A DNA stretch of 64,000 bases from Zhongshania aliphaticivorans (GTDB lineage: Bacteria; Pseudomonadota; Gammaproteobacteria; Pseudomonadales; Spongiibacteraceae). The first letter of the stretch is position 1, and every line of letters starts with the position of its first letter. Positions 33,897 through 43,419 of this stretch are shown here, in pieces. The position numbers and the translations under genes were made by a program. The stretch is taken from positions 88,907 to 152,906 of the forward strand of contig NZ_CACSIK010000003.1 in assembly GCF_902705875.1 (NCBI RefSeq), given 5' to 3'. The notes under the pieces were generated by a model. The model saw nothing but the letters and a program-made list of their open reading frames with translations. It ran no database searches and had not been told where the DNA came from.

Positions 33897-34093
33897 GAGA
33901 GACTCCACATTTAGGCTAGGTGGAGTCTAAGAGGTCGCCATGAAGATTTGATGACAAATAACACTTAATACTATATCAATAGCGTATTGACGCGATTATT
34001 CAGCGGTTATAGGCAAGCTAGTCATTCACTAACGCACGGACATTCCTCGAATTTTCATCATTAATCGCACGACGTGAATATAAGCATTTGGCA

Positions 34094-34849
34094 TTAAACG
34101 CGCCAATATATCTTGCACCCGCCCATCGCTAATAAAAATACGCCCCTTATGTTTTTTTGCACGCCATGTAAAATAATATTCGCGGCCTCTGTCGGCGTAG
34201 TCCCTTTTTGCAGCTCTTCATGAAAATGCCCTGTGCCACTATTATGATAATCGGCATTAAGCGTGATATTGGTGGCCACAGCACCGGGGTGCACCGTATG
34301 AAGGGTAAGATTTCGGATCCCACGAATACGATGTTCAGCGCGTAAACTGTCAGTAAAACCACGCACCGCAAATTTAGTAGTGCAATATGGCACCAAGTAG
34401 GGAAGCGCTAAAATCCCCTGAGAACTAGATAAATTAACAATCGCTGCCTCCGGTCGCGAAAGCAAATATTGATAACAGCGTTGCGTGGTATGGATTACAC
34501 CCCAATAATTTATATTGGTAATTTTTTCAAAATCAGCTTCGCTGGCCTCACCAAAAGTAAGATCCCCAAGGGCGATACCGGCATTATTTATGAGAAGATC
34601 AATATGCTTATAACGCTTGAGCACATTATCAATGAAGACATTAATGGCGTCCTTGTCCCCCATATTGACGTGCTCACTATAGAAATCCACACCGAGTTGT
34701 TCTAACTTTTCCTCTGTTATTTCACGCTTAGAAATATCGCAAAACGCCACTGTTGCACCACGTTGTGCAAGCGCCATAACCAAGTGGTGACCTATACCAT
34801 TGCCACCACCGCCAGTCACAATCGCAATCTTATCTTTAAATGTTTTCAT
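34094..34849 (-). CDS. Short-chain dehydrogenase/reductase, C-terminus frameshifted
   Basis: A 251-residue SDR with TGGGGNGIG cofactor motif, NNAG, Ser in LSSSQG, and YCTTK active site. The normal reading ends at GCKIYWRV, but a run of seven A (about 34156-34162 on this strand) lies before it. With eight A the frame would continue through GRIFISDGRVQDILARLMP and end at 34029, a typical SDR tail. Either the gene is disrupted near its end or the base count is a sequencing error. It is the last gene of the monooxygenase operon, 29 nt after the hydrolase. Confidence 0.85.
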   Translation of the reverse strand: MKTFKDKIAIVTGGGGNGIGHHLVMALAQRGATVAFCDISKREITEEKLEQLGVDFYSEHVNMGDKDAINVFIDNVLKRYKHIDLLINNAGIALGDLTFGEASEADFEKITNINYWGVIHTTQRCYQYLLSRPEAAIVNLSSSQGILALPYLVPYCTTKFAVRGFTDSLRAEHRIRGIRNLTLHTVHPGAVATNITLNADYHNSGTGHFHEELQKGTTPTEAANIILHGVQKNIRGVFLLAMGGCKIYWRV

Positions 34850-34878
34850 AACTATAAGCCACTTGCTAAGTCTGTTTA

Positions 34879-35817
34879 TTATTGTTGCTTATCGAAAAAT
34901 TTAAGCACATCTCGGGCACTTCGCTCTGGAGCCTCTAGCATTGGCATATGCCCAAGCTCGGGATAACTAACCAGCTCAGCGCCTTCAATCCCGCTACGCC
35001 AAACTTCAGCTGAACTAAAGTGTAAAAGTCGGTCGCGCTCGCCCCACATAATCAAGACCGGCACCCGCACTTTACCCAAGGATGAATCCAGCATATCCAC
35101 ACTGTGAAAATCCTCAAAAATGCGTACCAATGACTCACGGCGCAAGATGTAATCGTCGGCCATATAATCCAAAACCATTCGTGGCAACCAAGGCGGCTGC
35201 GCCATGGTCATGGCGTAAAATTCATCAAACTCTTCTCGTGATGCTATTTCAAAGGGGTTGCGTCCCTCTGCTAACATTTTTTCCATGTCGCTAGCTTGTG
35301 GCGCAACCACACCCGCTGGGTCAATTAATGTCGCGGTAAGCACACGCTTAGCGTGATGAAGCGCAAGCTGAGCCGCAATAAAGCCTCCCATTGAATTACC
35401 TATTATATGGGCGCGTGAAACACCTAATGCATCCATTACCTCTATCACTCGCTGCCCCTGACTGCGGGTGTCGTACTTAAGCTCAGGATCAAAGGCGGTT
35501 TCACCATGGCCCGGCAAATCCAAAATCACCACCCGATAGTCATCTAAAAAATAACGAGCAAATCGCATCCACACGGTCTTGTCAGCGCTATAACCATGAA
35601 GCATGATCACCGCCTCAGCCTCACTCGGTCCGCCCTGCCAACTCATTAGTTTGCTATCACTGATATCAATCTCAGCGCGCTGCAATCCATAAACAGCGGT
35701 TTCCAATCTGCTGGCCACATTCAAAACCTCTCCCCCCACACGGGGGTAAGTCACCAGCGACCAAGCTGTAACAATAGCGACTAGTGCGATGACCATCACG
35801 GTCATGGATTTCTTCAT
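34879..35817 (-). CDS. Alpha/beta hydrolase with N-terminal membrane segment
   Basis: A 312-residue enzyme. Residues about 4-22 are a hydrophobic signal or anchor (VMVIALVAIVTAWSLVTY). The hydrolase core has MLHGYSADKTVWMRF, nucleophile GNSMGG (about 144-149), Asp in MWGERDRLL and His in LGHMPMLEAPERSA, a full catalytic triad. The neighbours (Baeyer-Villiger-type monooxygenase, two SDRs) suggest it cleaves an ester made by the monooxygenase. It may act in the periplasm or at the membrane. Between the two SDR genes, gaps 29 and 43 nt. Confidence 0.85.
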   Translation of the reverse strand: MKKSMTVMVIALVAIVTAWSLVTYPRVGGEVLNVASRLETAVYGLQRAEIDISDSKLMSWQGGPSEAEAVIMLHGYSADKTVWMRFARYFLDDYRVVILDLPGHGETAFDPELKYDTRSQGQRVIEVMDALGVSRAHIIGNSMGGFIAAQLALHHAKRVLTATLIDPAGVVAPQASDMEKMLAEGRNPFEIASREEFDEFYAMTMAQPPWLPRMVLDYMADDYILRRESLVRIFEDFHSVDMLDSSLGKVRVPVLIMWGERDRLLHFSSAEVWRSGIEGAELVSYPELGHMPMLEAPERSARDVLKFFDKQQ

Positions 35818-35860
35818 GCTGCATTCCTTATTACAAAAAACTAAAATTAGCGGCTAACAA

Positions 35861-36676
35861 CTATTTCTGTGGATAATCACTACGGTCTATCACCTTGCGC
35901 ATATCCCACCAAATTATCTTATTTAGCAGCGCTAACGGTAAGAAGGTGGCGCCTAACCACGTTCTAAAGGCATCACGACCATAGATAATTCGCGGTTGAC
36001 CGCGACGAATGCCGCGAATCACATAACGAACAATATCTTCTGGTGGCGTTGACAAATATTTATCGGAAAAGGCTTTGTGCTGAGGATCACTGGCGATATT
36101 TGTGGCAATACCACCAGGGTGAACTAGGTGTACGCTGATGGGACTATCATGCAGCTCTACCATCAGCGCCTGCGTAAACCCACGCACTGCAAATTTGGCT
36201 GCGCTATAGTCGCAATTATTAGGCGGGCCAATTAAACCAAAAATGCTCGACACATTGACCACTGCCCCTTCACCATTTTCACGCAGCTGCGGCAAAAACG
36301 CTTGGGTACCGTGTACTACGCCGTAAAAGTTAATGCCCATTACACGCTCAATAGCTTCTAGTGGCGTCGCCCAGACAGGTTTACCTTCACCGGATACCCC
36401 CGCATTATTGATAATTACATGGGCATTACCGAGTTCGGCTCGGACGTCATCAGCAAAACCCGTCATTGCGGTTTTATCTGAGACATCAAAAGTCGCGCTA
36501 TAAACACCCGTAACGCCTTTTGCTTTCAAAAGCGCAACCGTTTCGGCAAGACCGACATTGTCGTAGTCGTTTAACGCCAGTTTCGCTCCCAACTTCGCAA
36601 ACTCAAGGGCGTAAGCTCGCCCCATACCCGATCCTGCACCGGTAATAACCACCACTTTATTATTAAAATTTTTCAT
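35861..36676 (-). CDS. Short-chain dehydrogenase/reductase
   Basis: A 271-residue classical SDR: ITGAGSGMGRAYALEFAKLG for NAD(P), NNAGVSGEG, Ser in VNVSSIFG, YSAAKFAVRGF active site, and a C-terminal amphipathic or membrane-leaning tail (ATFLPLALLNKIIWW). The tail is of the kind found in SDRs placed beside flavin monooxygenases and hydrolases. Probable reaction: alcohol to ketone (or the reverse). It is 9 nt downstream of the monooxygenase gene. Confidence 0.88.
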   Translation of the reverse strand: MKNFNNKVVVITGAGSGMGRAYALEFAKLGAKLALNDYDNVGLAETVALLKAKGVTGVYSATFDVSDKTAMTGFADDVRAELGNAHVIINNAGVSGEGKPVWATPLEAIERVMGINFYGVVHGTQAFLPQLRENGEGAVVNVSSIFGLIGPPNNCDYSAAKFAVRGFTQALMVELHDSPISVHLVHPGGIATNIASDPQHKAFSDKYLSTPPEDIVRYVIRGIRRGQPRIIYGRDAFRTWLGATFLPLALLNKIIWWDMRKVIDRSDYPQK

Positions 36677-36685
36677 AAGGCTCTC

Positions 36686-38152
36686 TTAACTTAATTGATG
36701 ATGTTTAGGCTTAAAGCGACTAGCAAGGCGACGGTAGGTAAAGCTAAATCCTGGAAACATCGCAATAACGTGGCCGCTCTTACTTTGATACCAACTTGTA
36801 CACCCACCTGACTTCCACACCGTTTTTTCCATCTCAGAATGCACCATGTCGGTGTACTCCGCTTCGGCTTGCTCACTCACTTCAATGGCTTGTTTAGCCG
36901 TTTTATCAAGATGGGCAATACTGTCTGTAATGTATTTCATTTGCGACTCAATAATAAATATAGCCGAGGTATGCCCTATACCCGTGTTTGGGCCAGTCAC
37001 TACAAATAAATTAGGAAAATCAGGAATGGCAGTACCAAGGTAAGCGCGGGGGAACTCACGCCAAACATCAGATAACAATTTGTCATTCTTACCCCGTACT
37101 GGGTAAGAAATCACGCCATCCGTCGCGTCGTAACCCGTTGACCAAATAATCAGATCAACATCTAATTGCTGGCCCTGCGCGGTTAATATTCCACGCTCGT
37201 TAATTTCGGCAATGCCATCGTTCTTATCATGCACCGATACGTTTTCTTGGCATAAGGCCGGGTACAAGGTACTAGATAAAATGATTCGCTTGCAGCCGAT
37301 AGTAAAATCAGGGGTAAGTTGTTTGCGAAGCTGCGGATCTGGCACCTGTTTCTTTAAATGCTTTAACGCAGGGCGTTTGGCAAGAATGTTTAATAATAAT
37401 TTGGAGTATTTGAAGCCGATGACTCGCGTTTCTAAACTCCAATAAATGAACCACCGCAACGCCTTATAAAGCGGGCGAATAGTCAGCAGCTTTCGCTGCA
37501 AATTTGTGAACTTACGGTCTTTACGTGGCAGCACCCAATGTGGGCTTCGCTGAAACACATGCAATTGTTTCACTTTACCGGCGATAGCTGGAATCACCTG
37601 TGCCGCACTTGCACCACTACCAACAATGGCTACCCGCTTAGCGCTGTAATCATAGGAATGATCCCAGCCATTAGTATGAAAGCTCACCCCTTTAAACGTA
37701 TCACGACCCGGAAAAGCGGGGATTACTGGCGTGCTCAGTGGCCCGGAGGCATTAATAAGTATCTGCGCTTCAAAAGTACCCGCAGCATCGGTGTCTACAA
37801 GCCAGCGCTTGCGTGAATCATCCCACTCGACTTGTTTTACATTTGCATTGAGCGTGGTTTTCTCTCGCAGACCATGCTTATCAATCACGCTGTTTGTGTA
37901 TTGCTGCAACTCATCCCGTTCCGCAAACATTTGCGACCATGCATAGGGCTCTGAGGCAATGGAATATAGTGGCGACTGAACATCGACAGCGGCTCCAGGG
38001 TAACTGTTCTGGCACCACGTACCCCCCATAAAGTCTCGGCGCTCAAGGATTCGAATATCAGTAATACCCTGCTCTTGTAAGCGCATTGCGGCGCATTGTC
38101 CGCCAAAACCACTACCGATAATAACAACCCGATAACATTGTTTTGCTTGCAT
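36686..38152 (-). CDS. Flavin monooxygenase, Baeyer-Villiger type
   Basis: A 488-residue FAD/NADPH enzyme. N-terminal GSGFGGQCAAMRL binds FAD; a second GSGASAAQV binds NADPH; between them FKGVSFHTNGW fits the FxGxxxHxxxW signature of Baeyer-Villiger monooxygenases (followed by D). C-terminal GPNTGIGHTSAIFIIE fits the family. It converts ketones to esters in the family; substrate unknown. First gene of the four-gene minus-strand operon and divergent from a TetR gene with a palindromic region between. Confidence 0.9.
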   Translation of the reverse strand: MQAKQCYRVVIIGSGFGGQCAAMRLQEQGITDIRILERRDFMGGTWCQNSYPGAAVDVQSPLYSIASEPYAWSQMFAERDELQQYTNSVIDKHGLREKTTLNANVKQVEWDDSRKRWLVDTDAAGTFEAQILINASGPLSTPVIPAFPGRDTFKGVSFHTNGWDHSYDYSAKRVAIVGSGASAAQVIPAIAGKVKQLHVFQRSPHWVLPRKDRKFTNLQRKLLTIRPLYKALRWFIYWSLETRVIGFKYSKLLLNILAKRPALKHLKKQVPDPQLRKQLTPDFTIGCKRIILSSTLYPALCQENVSVHDKNDGIAEINERGILTAQGQQLDVDLIIWSTGYDATDGVISYPVRGKNDKLLSDVWREFPRAYLGTAIPDFPNLFVVTGPNTGIGHTSAIFIIESQMKYITDSIAHLDKTAKQAIEVSEQAEAEYTDMVHSEMEKTVWKSGGCTSWYQSKSGHVIAMFPGFSFTYRRLASRFKPKHHQLS

Positions 38153-38189
38153 TGATTGAGACCCTCAGGAGCGATAATGAATTACTATG

Positions 38190-38233
38190 TGATGACAGCG
38201 TGCATCACTTTACTTCTGATGGCGCTTGTCGTC
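38190..38233. promoter_or_regulatory. Inverted repeats between monooxygenase and TetR genes
   Basis: TGATG-N8-CATCA (38190-38207) and a larger pair GATGACAGCG ... CGCTTGTCGTC (38191-38200, 38223-38233) in the intergenic region. They are candidates for the TetR site controlling the monooxygenase operon, though not as clean as the site at 13146. Confidence 0.45.
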
Positions 38234-38243
38234 AAATACAACA

Positions 38244-38900
38244 ATGAGACATGACAAGCAAAACAACATGACGACTGGACGCACCTATGCAGGAGAAAGC
38301 GCAACGGAGCGCTTATCCCGACAGCGACAGCAATTTATGGATGCTGGCCTAGAACTTTTTGGGACAATCGGCTATCGCGGTACAACAGTGCGTAGCCTCT
38401 GCAAACAAGCCGCCCTAATAGATAGATATTTTTATAAGAATTTCAATGACATAGAAGACCTTTTAGCCGCTGTCTATACCGAGTCACTAGACAAAATCCA
38501 AACCGAGGTGGTCACCGCTATTCAGCTCTCAAGCAGCAAGCAACAAGCACCCAAACAGCAGATTCACGCTGGTCTTGAAGCCTTTTTTAGCGCATTTGAA
38601 AACGCCCAGGTTGCAAGGGTATGCTGGCTAGAAGTGCTTGGCGTCAGCCCTCGTATAGACTCTATGTACACCGACCGCATCCAAAAATTTGCCGACTTGC
38701 TCCTAGAGCTTGGCAAATCCATACTCCCGCAATGGCCCCTAGGAGATGAAGAAACACGCATCACGGGAATTTCTCTAGTTGGCGCCATTAGTCAATCAGC
38801 TATGCAATGGTTACTAGACGACTATCGGGCGCCGCGTGCCGTATTAATCCGTGCGAATAGTCGCTTAATACAAGGCCTTTTTGCTACCTTTGATGAATAA
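38244..38900 (+). CDS. TetR/AcrR-family regulator of the monooxygenase operon
   Basis: About 218 residues from ATG 38244; other in-frame starts are 38226 and 38268 and none has a clear ribosome site. The helix-turn-helix is at TTVRSLCKQAALIDRYFYKNF. Paralogous along its whole length to the regulator at 13174. Divergent from the Baeyer-Villiger-type monooxygenase operon, which it is expected to repress until a ligand binds. Confidence 0.87.
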   Translation: MRHDKQNNMTTGRTYAGESATERLSRQRQQFMDAGLELFGTIGYRGTTVRSLCKQAALIDRYFYKNFNDIEDLLAAVYTESLDKIQTEVVTAIQLSSSKQQAPKQQIHAGLEAFFSAFENAQVARVCWLEVLGVSPRIDSMYTDRIQKFADLLLELGKSILPQWPLGDEETRITGISLVGAISQSAMQWLLDDYRAPRAVLIRANSRLIQGLFATFDE

Positions 38901-38925
38901 TGTGGCTAAGGCAAGCGGTGGAATA

Positions 38926-39150
38926 ATGAAGCGATTTATCCAAGTAGCACTTCGGCCGGAGGTCTATTCAACGGCAATTAAAGTCTCACTACTGGTAGGC
39001 ACCATTCTGGCTTTCATAAACCACAGTACGGCAATACTTAATGGGATATTCAGCACCCAAACTATTTTACAAGTTTTGCTTACTTATTTAGTCCCTTACT
39101 GTGTTTCAAGCTACTCATCAACAAAGGCTATATTAAACAGTGAACGCTAA
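38926..39150 (+). CDS. nrtS: NrtS-like small nitrate/nitrite transporter
   Basis: A 74-residue membrane protein from ATG 38926 (GGTGGAA just upstream); the longer frame from 38881 overlaps the TetR end. Two helices, VSLLVGTILAFINHSTAIL and ILQVLLTYLVPYCVSSYSS, match the NrtS family. NrtS subunits form nitrate/nitrite transporters in other bacteria. Its last codons overlap the GFA gene by 11 nt. Confidence 0.75.
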   Translation: MKRFIQVALRPEVYSTAIKVSLLVGTILAFINHSTAILNGIFSTQTILQVLLTYLVPYCVSSYSSTKAILNSER

Positions 39151-39625
39151 AACACCTGAAAAGACCGAACATCTTGCCCAGTGTTCCTGTGGCCATGTTA
39201 CCTATTCTGTACAAGGCCCGCCTCTTCTACGAGGCTATTGTCACTGCACAATTTGCCAAGAATTTAACCAAGCCGAGTGTGCAGATATTAGTATTTACAG
39301 AGCGAGAGATGTCGAGCTACCCAATCCCGCATTAATTTCCTTTCAAGCCTACCGCCCCCCGCCAGCAGTACAAAGAGGTGTTTGCCTACATTGTAAAAAG
39401 CCGGCCATTGAGGTTATGGCGATATTCCCCTTACCAAAATTCATCATTATTCCAACCCTAAACCTTCCAAGTGATTGCCATATAGATCCCGCACTTCATA
39501 TCTTTTACCAAAGCAGAGCTTCAGATATCAATGACACACTCCCCAAGGTAAACGGCTACTTACCAAGCCAGCTTGCCTTAGGGGGTAAATTGCTAAGCGC
39601 GCTTATTCACTCACACTTTAAGTAG
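39140..39625 (+). CDS. GFA/CENP-V domain protein
   Basis: A 161-residue zinc protein of the glutathione-dependent formaldehyde-activating type. Cysteine motifs CSCGHV, CHCTIC and CLHCKKP are in the family order. The start is GTG 39140 inside the end of nrtS, indicating coupling. Family members detoxify formaldehyde or have unknown roles. Confidence 0.82.
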   Translation: MNAKTPEKTEHLAQCSCGHVTYSVQGPPLLRGYCHCTICQEFNQAECADISIYRARDVELPNPALISFQAYRPPPAVQRGVCLHCKKPAIEVMAIFPLPKFIIIPTLNLPSDCHIDPALHIFYQSRASDINDTLPKVNGYLPSQLALGGKLLSALIHSHFK

Positions 39626-39774
39626 TCCCGATAAGTAACTCTCCCGATTTACCATCACCGGCTCTGGCGTAAAATGTCATTATTAGCAAACACCTAGCAC
39701 TGACAGCGCCGCCTTTTGACGCGCAAAAAGAAGCATCACAAGTTAGCGCGTTTAACCATTGCTTAGAGTTTTTT

Positions 39775-40179
39775 ATGACAGAAACACGAGAAATCGACGC
39801 CTATACCAAGCATGTCATGGCCAATATTGATTCTGATATTTTCAGCACACTGAATTTGACCCAAATCAGAGCCATCGAAACGGCGATTGGTCGCAACGCC
39901 CCCTTCCGTCAACACGCCATTGATCTAAGAGGTAGTATTCGGCTGTTTTTTGCGCGCTTCTATTTTGTTATTTTATTCGGTCGAGATCATCGCCATACTG
40001 TCCAAACAACGGAGAACAATCGCCGAAAAGAGGCTAAGTCCATCAGTTTTGTCATTTTGCTCTTTGTTCTTGGCTGCCTACTAATCCCAGCCATATTGTT
40101 TTCAATTTATGTCCTAAAGTCCTTTCTTGGAATAGATCTTTTTCCTGAACAACATTTATCTGACTTTATACATTTTTGA
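39775..40179 (+). CDS. Small membrane protein of unknown function
   Basis: A 134-residue protein: soluble polar N-terminus (about 1-55), a hydrophobic stretch FFARFYFVILFG and a strong helix FVILLFVLGCLLIPAILFSI. No family recognised. It converges on the heme protein at 40212. Confidence 0.55.
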   Translation: MTETREIDAYTKHVMANIDSDIFSTLNLTQIRAIETAIGRNAPFRQHAIDLRGSIRLFFARFYFVILFGRDHRHTVQTTENNRRKEAKSISFVILLFVLGCLLIPAILFSIYVLKSFLGIDLFPEQHLSDFIHF

Positions 40180-40211
40180 TCACTGCCATAGCTTGCCTTC
40201 AAGCTCAGTGC

Positions 40212-40793
40212 TTAATCTAACGTTTTTTGGAGGGAGAAAGCCCCTCGAATATCGCCCATCTTGAAACCCACCGCCATATCATTTGGATATAAGTGATTTA
40301 TCTTGCTGGCAAGCTCTGGACTTACCCTTTCGCCATGACAAGCCAGGCATAAACCAGCAGTGGAAATAGGCTTCATATATCGCAGAACAGCTTCTTCATT
40401 TTGGGTAGTCAGCTCAAAATACTCCATTTTACTAACATCCTCCCCCTGCTCGTTAAGGGTTTCAAACCGCTGTAAAACTTCTGACTCCCATGCATCTGGG
40501 GCATTCTTTTCATTTCGAACTTTCAATGAGGTTCTGGCGATACGCCAAGCACTTAAATTCGATTTATTTTCTGCAATGAGTGGTGCTTGTAACTGACAAA
40601 CCTCCACCGCGTTTATTAAGCCATCTTCAGCAATTGACGATACCAATACCGACTTCAATGCTTTACCAAAATCGGATACCAGTGCTCTCGCTTGTTGCTG
40701 ATCTTCTGCTGACACCAGGCTTTGAGAAGACACAAAGCCGGATGACATGACTAACAGATTGATTACAAATAAATATCTAAAAATAGATTTCAT
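40212..40793 (-). CDS. Tll0287-like/DUF3365 heme protein
   Basis: A 193-residue periplasmic protein with a signal peptide (FVINLLVMSSGFVSSQ) and a single c-type heme motif CLACHGERVSPELASKI near the C-terminus, the DUF3365 pattern. NDMAVGFKMGDIRGAFSLQ after it is typical. These proteins resemble sensory PAS-like heme domains. Its role here is unknown, but it adjoins a cytochrome operon. Confidence 0.83.
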   Translation of the reverse strand: MKSIFRYLFVINLLVMSSGFVSSQSLVSAEDQQQARALVSDFGKALKSVLVSSIAEDGLINAVEVCQLQAPLIAENKSNLSAWRIARTSLKVRNEKNAPDAWESEVLQRFETLNEQGEDVSKMEYFELTTQNEEAVLRYMKPISTAGLCLACHGERVSPELASKINHLYPNDMAVGFKMGDIRGAFSLQKTLD

Positions 40794-41030
40794 CCACGAA
40801 ACCCTCGGAATTATTTATCAATACAGAGAAATAGCTTACACATCTGCACAAGTCTATCGTCTGCACTTTTCAGACATTACAACTATACAGGTAAGTTATC
40901 GATTGCATTTTGATCTAGCGCAACTCAAAGAAAGATAATAGACAGAATTAGATCCACGGGGGCATCGACAATAAGAAGGAAAGTGATGCTAAGAATAAAA
41001 AGAAAGGGATTTATCAGCTTATAAATGACC

Positions 41031-41062
41031 CTATGTTACAACCGAGACCGGCTGCAACATAG
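41031..41062 (-). terminator. Strong hairpin after the TonB-receptor gene
   Basis: A 14-bp stem read on the minus strand (CTATGTTGCAGCCG with its complement, two G-U pairs, loop GTCT) 12 nt after the receptor stop. There is no U tract, so it may be an mRNA 3'-end protecting structure rather than a classic terminator. On the plus strand the two wobble pairs become A-C mismatches. Confidence 0.55.
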
Positions 41063-41073
41063 AATCGGCAAGG

Positions 41074-43344
41074 TTAAAATACTAATTTAAAATCTACGCC
41101 GTAGGTTAAAGGATCAACGATGCCGACATGATAAGTACCGACATCCGTCCCAGTTAAGCCACCTGGTTGTGATACCCGGTCGTTATTTAATAAATTTTTA
41201 CCCCACACCGCCATCTCGTAAGCACCGCTGGGCGTGACCCAAGCTACGCGCGCATTTAACAAGCTGGTATCGTCACCGTAGCCATTAACCTCATTGAAAA
41301 ATTCTTGGTGGTCCTCATTTTCAGGCTCAGTATTTTCCTCATAGATATAATCAAAATGGAAAAACAATAAACCGTAATTGATCTGAGGAGACCAGTCCGC
41401 CGTCAAGGTATATTCCTGAGGCGACGTCACATTTAACTGGTCAGCAACAATGTAATCGCCCTGGGCATTGTAATAAGCTTCTCGACTAGATTCCTGCTCG
41501 CGAAAAGTATAAATAAGACCAAAACGTAAACTTTCTGTCGCCAGCCAATCAACCGTTAGCTCAACACCCTGAATATCCTCATCAGTATTAATGACGGTTG
41601 GGACCGCGCCATTATCGTCTGGCCCACGTGACTCAATCGCTTCTTGACGATCATCAATAATCATTTGAAACAAGGCAACCTGGGTTCTGACTTTGGTATC
41701 AAAGAAATCCCCCTTCACACCAAGCTCAATATTGCTCACTACTTCAGGACTTAAAGGTGCCTCTCGCGTTCCGGTATTTAAGGAATCATACCCCCCAGAC
41801 TTATAACCCGAGGAATAGCTGGCAAATGCCATTGCGCCATCAGAGACCTGGTAATTGGCAACAACTCGACCTGTTATTTTATCCCAGCTCTGCGAGCCCA
41901 CTTCGTAACCGTCAGAATTAAAAAAGAAATTTTCACCGATCAGCTGTGACACCACAAAATCTGATAATGGCGCATCCCAACTAAAGGTTTTATCATCATT
42001 GCTATAACGTAAACCGGCGATGATATTTAAACGATCGGTAACAATAAAATCAAAATCGGTATACAAGCCGTAACTCTCAAATTCACCTTCGTTAGTCATG
42101 GTCTCAGTAACGTAATTTCCCGCCACAACACCACCTATTAAGGAATTTATCAGGCCCGGAGGAAGACTTGCCACACTCGACGCAAGTTCCAACACAGTGC
42201 CATAACTAAACCTTAAGGCGGTTTGCTGATAGGTGTCTTCAATACTGTAGTTTGCACCAAATACAATATCTGCCCAGTCCAACGCGACATTAAATTGCGC
42301 TTCAAAATAAGCAATATCAGAATCTTCAATATTGTTGGTGTCTACATAGACTGACTCATCAGCAGTGGCATCTTCGTCTTGTAAATTATACGTTTCAAAG
42401 GCGCGATAGCTACCAATGAGCGTCATACTGGTAATATCATTTATGTCGTACCAGAGTTTGCCAGTAAACCCCTGCATATCGCGAGTCTCACCACCATCAA
42501 TCGCATCGGTCTCTAGCTTTCGTTCACTAGGGTCAGGGTACGTTGCGAATTCTTCACTGATACTCATGCGTGCTTGTGGGCCATTGTCGACCTGATCAAT
42601 ATCGTAGGAAAATTGCATGCGCAAGCGATCACTGGCCTCCCATAACAACGCCAAGCGTGCAAATTGATTATCTTGCTCACCCGGATCTGGCGACGCTGGC
42701 CCTAGATTTTCGGTGACAGCTCCGCGCTGATTATGTAAGAGGTTTACCCTTAGGGCTAAGGAGTCAGTCAAAGGGAAATTGCCCATGCCCTCCACCCGAA
42801 ATAAATCGTAACTTCCCAGTTTGGCAGTGATAAAACCTTCGGTCTCATCAAGGTTTGGCGCATTGGGAATAAAGCTCACCACCCCCGCCGCCGCATTACG
42901 GCCAAACAAAGTGCCCTGCGGTCCTTTTAAGACTTCAACACGCTCCATGTCTGAAAATGGCACCGTAATCGCCGCACGCGGCAAATACACACCATCAAGA
43001 AATGTAGCGACGGAAGGGTCACCACCGGTACTAATATTTGAGCTATCAATACCGCGAATAATAAAAGACGACTGTGTAGTGCCGCCACCGCGCACCCCAT
43101 CGCCAACCTTCAAGCCAGGTATATAGGCCTGAATATCTTCCATTGTTAAAGCGCCGGAATTTTCCAAGTCTTGATTGGTGAACGTATCTACCGTCACCGG
43201 CACTGTCATTGCACTTTGCTCACGCTTCTGTGCAGTGACAACCACCTCTTCCAGGGCCAAATTTTTAGCCGCGTACGCTGATGGCGCACCCAGTACTGCA
43301 AGACCAACTGCGTAGGCCATGCGACTTCTACTCATGGATTTCAT
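41074..43344 (-). CDS. TonB-dependent outer-membrane receptor
   Basis: About 756 residues from ATG 43344 (GAGAGAGGG upstream); an in-frame start at 43386 is poorer. Signal peptide MAYAVGLAVLGAPSAYA, TonB box-like EEVVVTAQKRE, plug domain (GLKVGDGVRGGG, ERVEVLKGPQGTLFGRNAAAG) and a 22-strand-type barrel ending in the terminal Phe (VDFKLVF). Substrate not evident. It is the last gene of the cytochrome/beta-helix operon, 75 nt after the beta-helix gene, suggesting it imports the compound the periplasmic enzymes act on or releases. Confidence 0.92.
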   Translation of the reverse strand: MKSMSRSRMAYAVGLAVLGAPSAYAAKNLALEEVVVTAQKREQSAMTVPVTVDTFTNQDLENSGALTMEDIQAYIPGLKVGDGVRGGGTTQSSFIIRGIDSSNISTGGDPSVATFLDGVYLPRAAITVPFSDMERVEVLKGPQGTLFGRNAAAGVVSFIPNAPNLDETEGFITAKLGSYDLFRVEGMGNFPLTDSLALRVNLLHNQRGAVTENLGPASPDPGEQDNQFARLALLWEASDRLRMQFSYDIDQVDNGPQARMSISEEFATYPDPSERKLETDAIDGGETRDMQGFTGKLWYDINDITSMTLIGSYRAFETYNLQDEDATADESVYVDTNNIEDSDIAYFEAQFNVALDWADIVFGANYSIEDTYQQTALRFSYGTVLELASSVASLPPGLINSLIGGVVAGNYVTETMTNEGEFESYGLYTDFDFIVTDRLNIIAGLRYSNDDKTFSWDAPLSDFVVSQLIGENFFFNSDGYEVGSQSWDKITGRVVANYQVSDGAMAFASYSSGYKSGGYDSLNTGTREAPLSPEVVSNIELGVKGDFFDTKVRTQVALFQMIIDDRQEAIESRGPDDNGAVPTVINTDEDIQGVELTVDWLATESLRFGLIYTFREQESSREAYYNAQGDYIVADQLNVTSPQEYTLTADWSPQINYGLLFFHFDYIYEENTEPENEDHQEFFNEVNGYGDDTSLLNARVAWVTPSGAYEMAVWGKNLLNNDRVSQPGGLTGTDVGTYHVGIVDPLTYGVDFKLVF

Positions 43345-43419
43345 ATAACGCCCTCTCTCGCAAACTAATCGCTCAGCGCAATGCATTTAAAATCGCATCA
43401 CATTGTGACTACTGAAACA

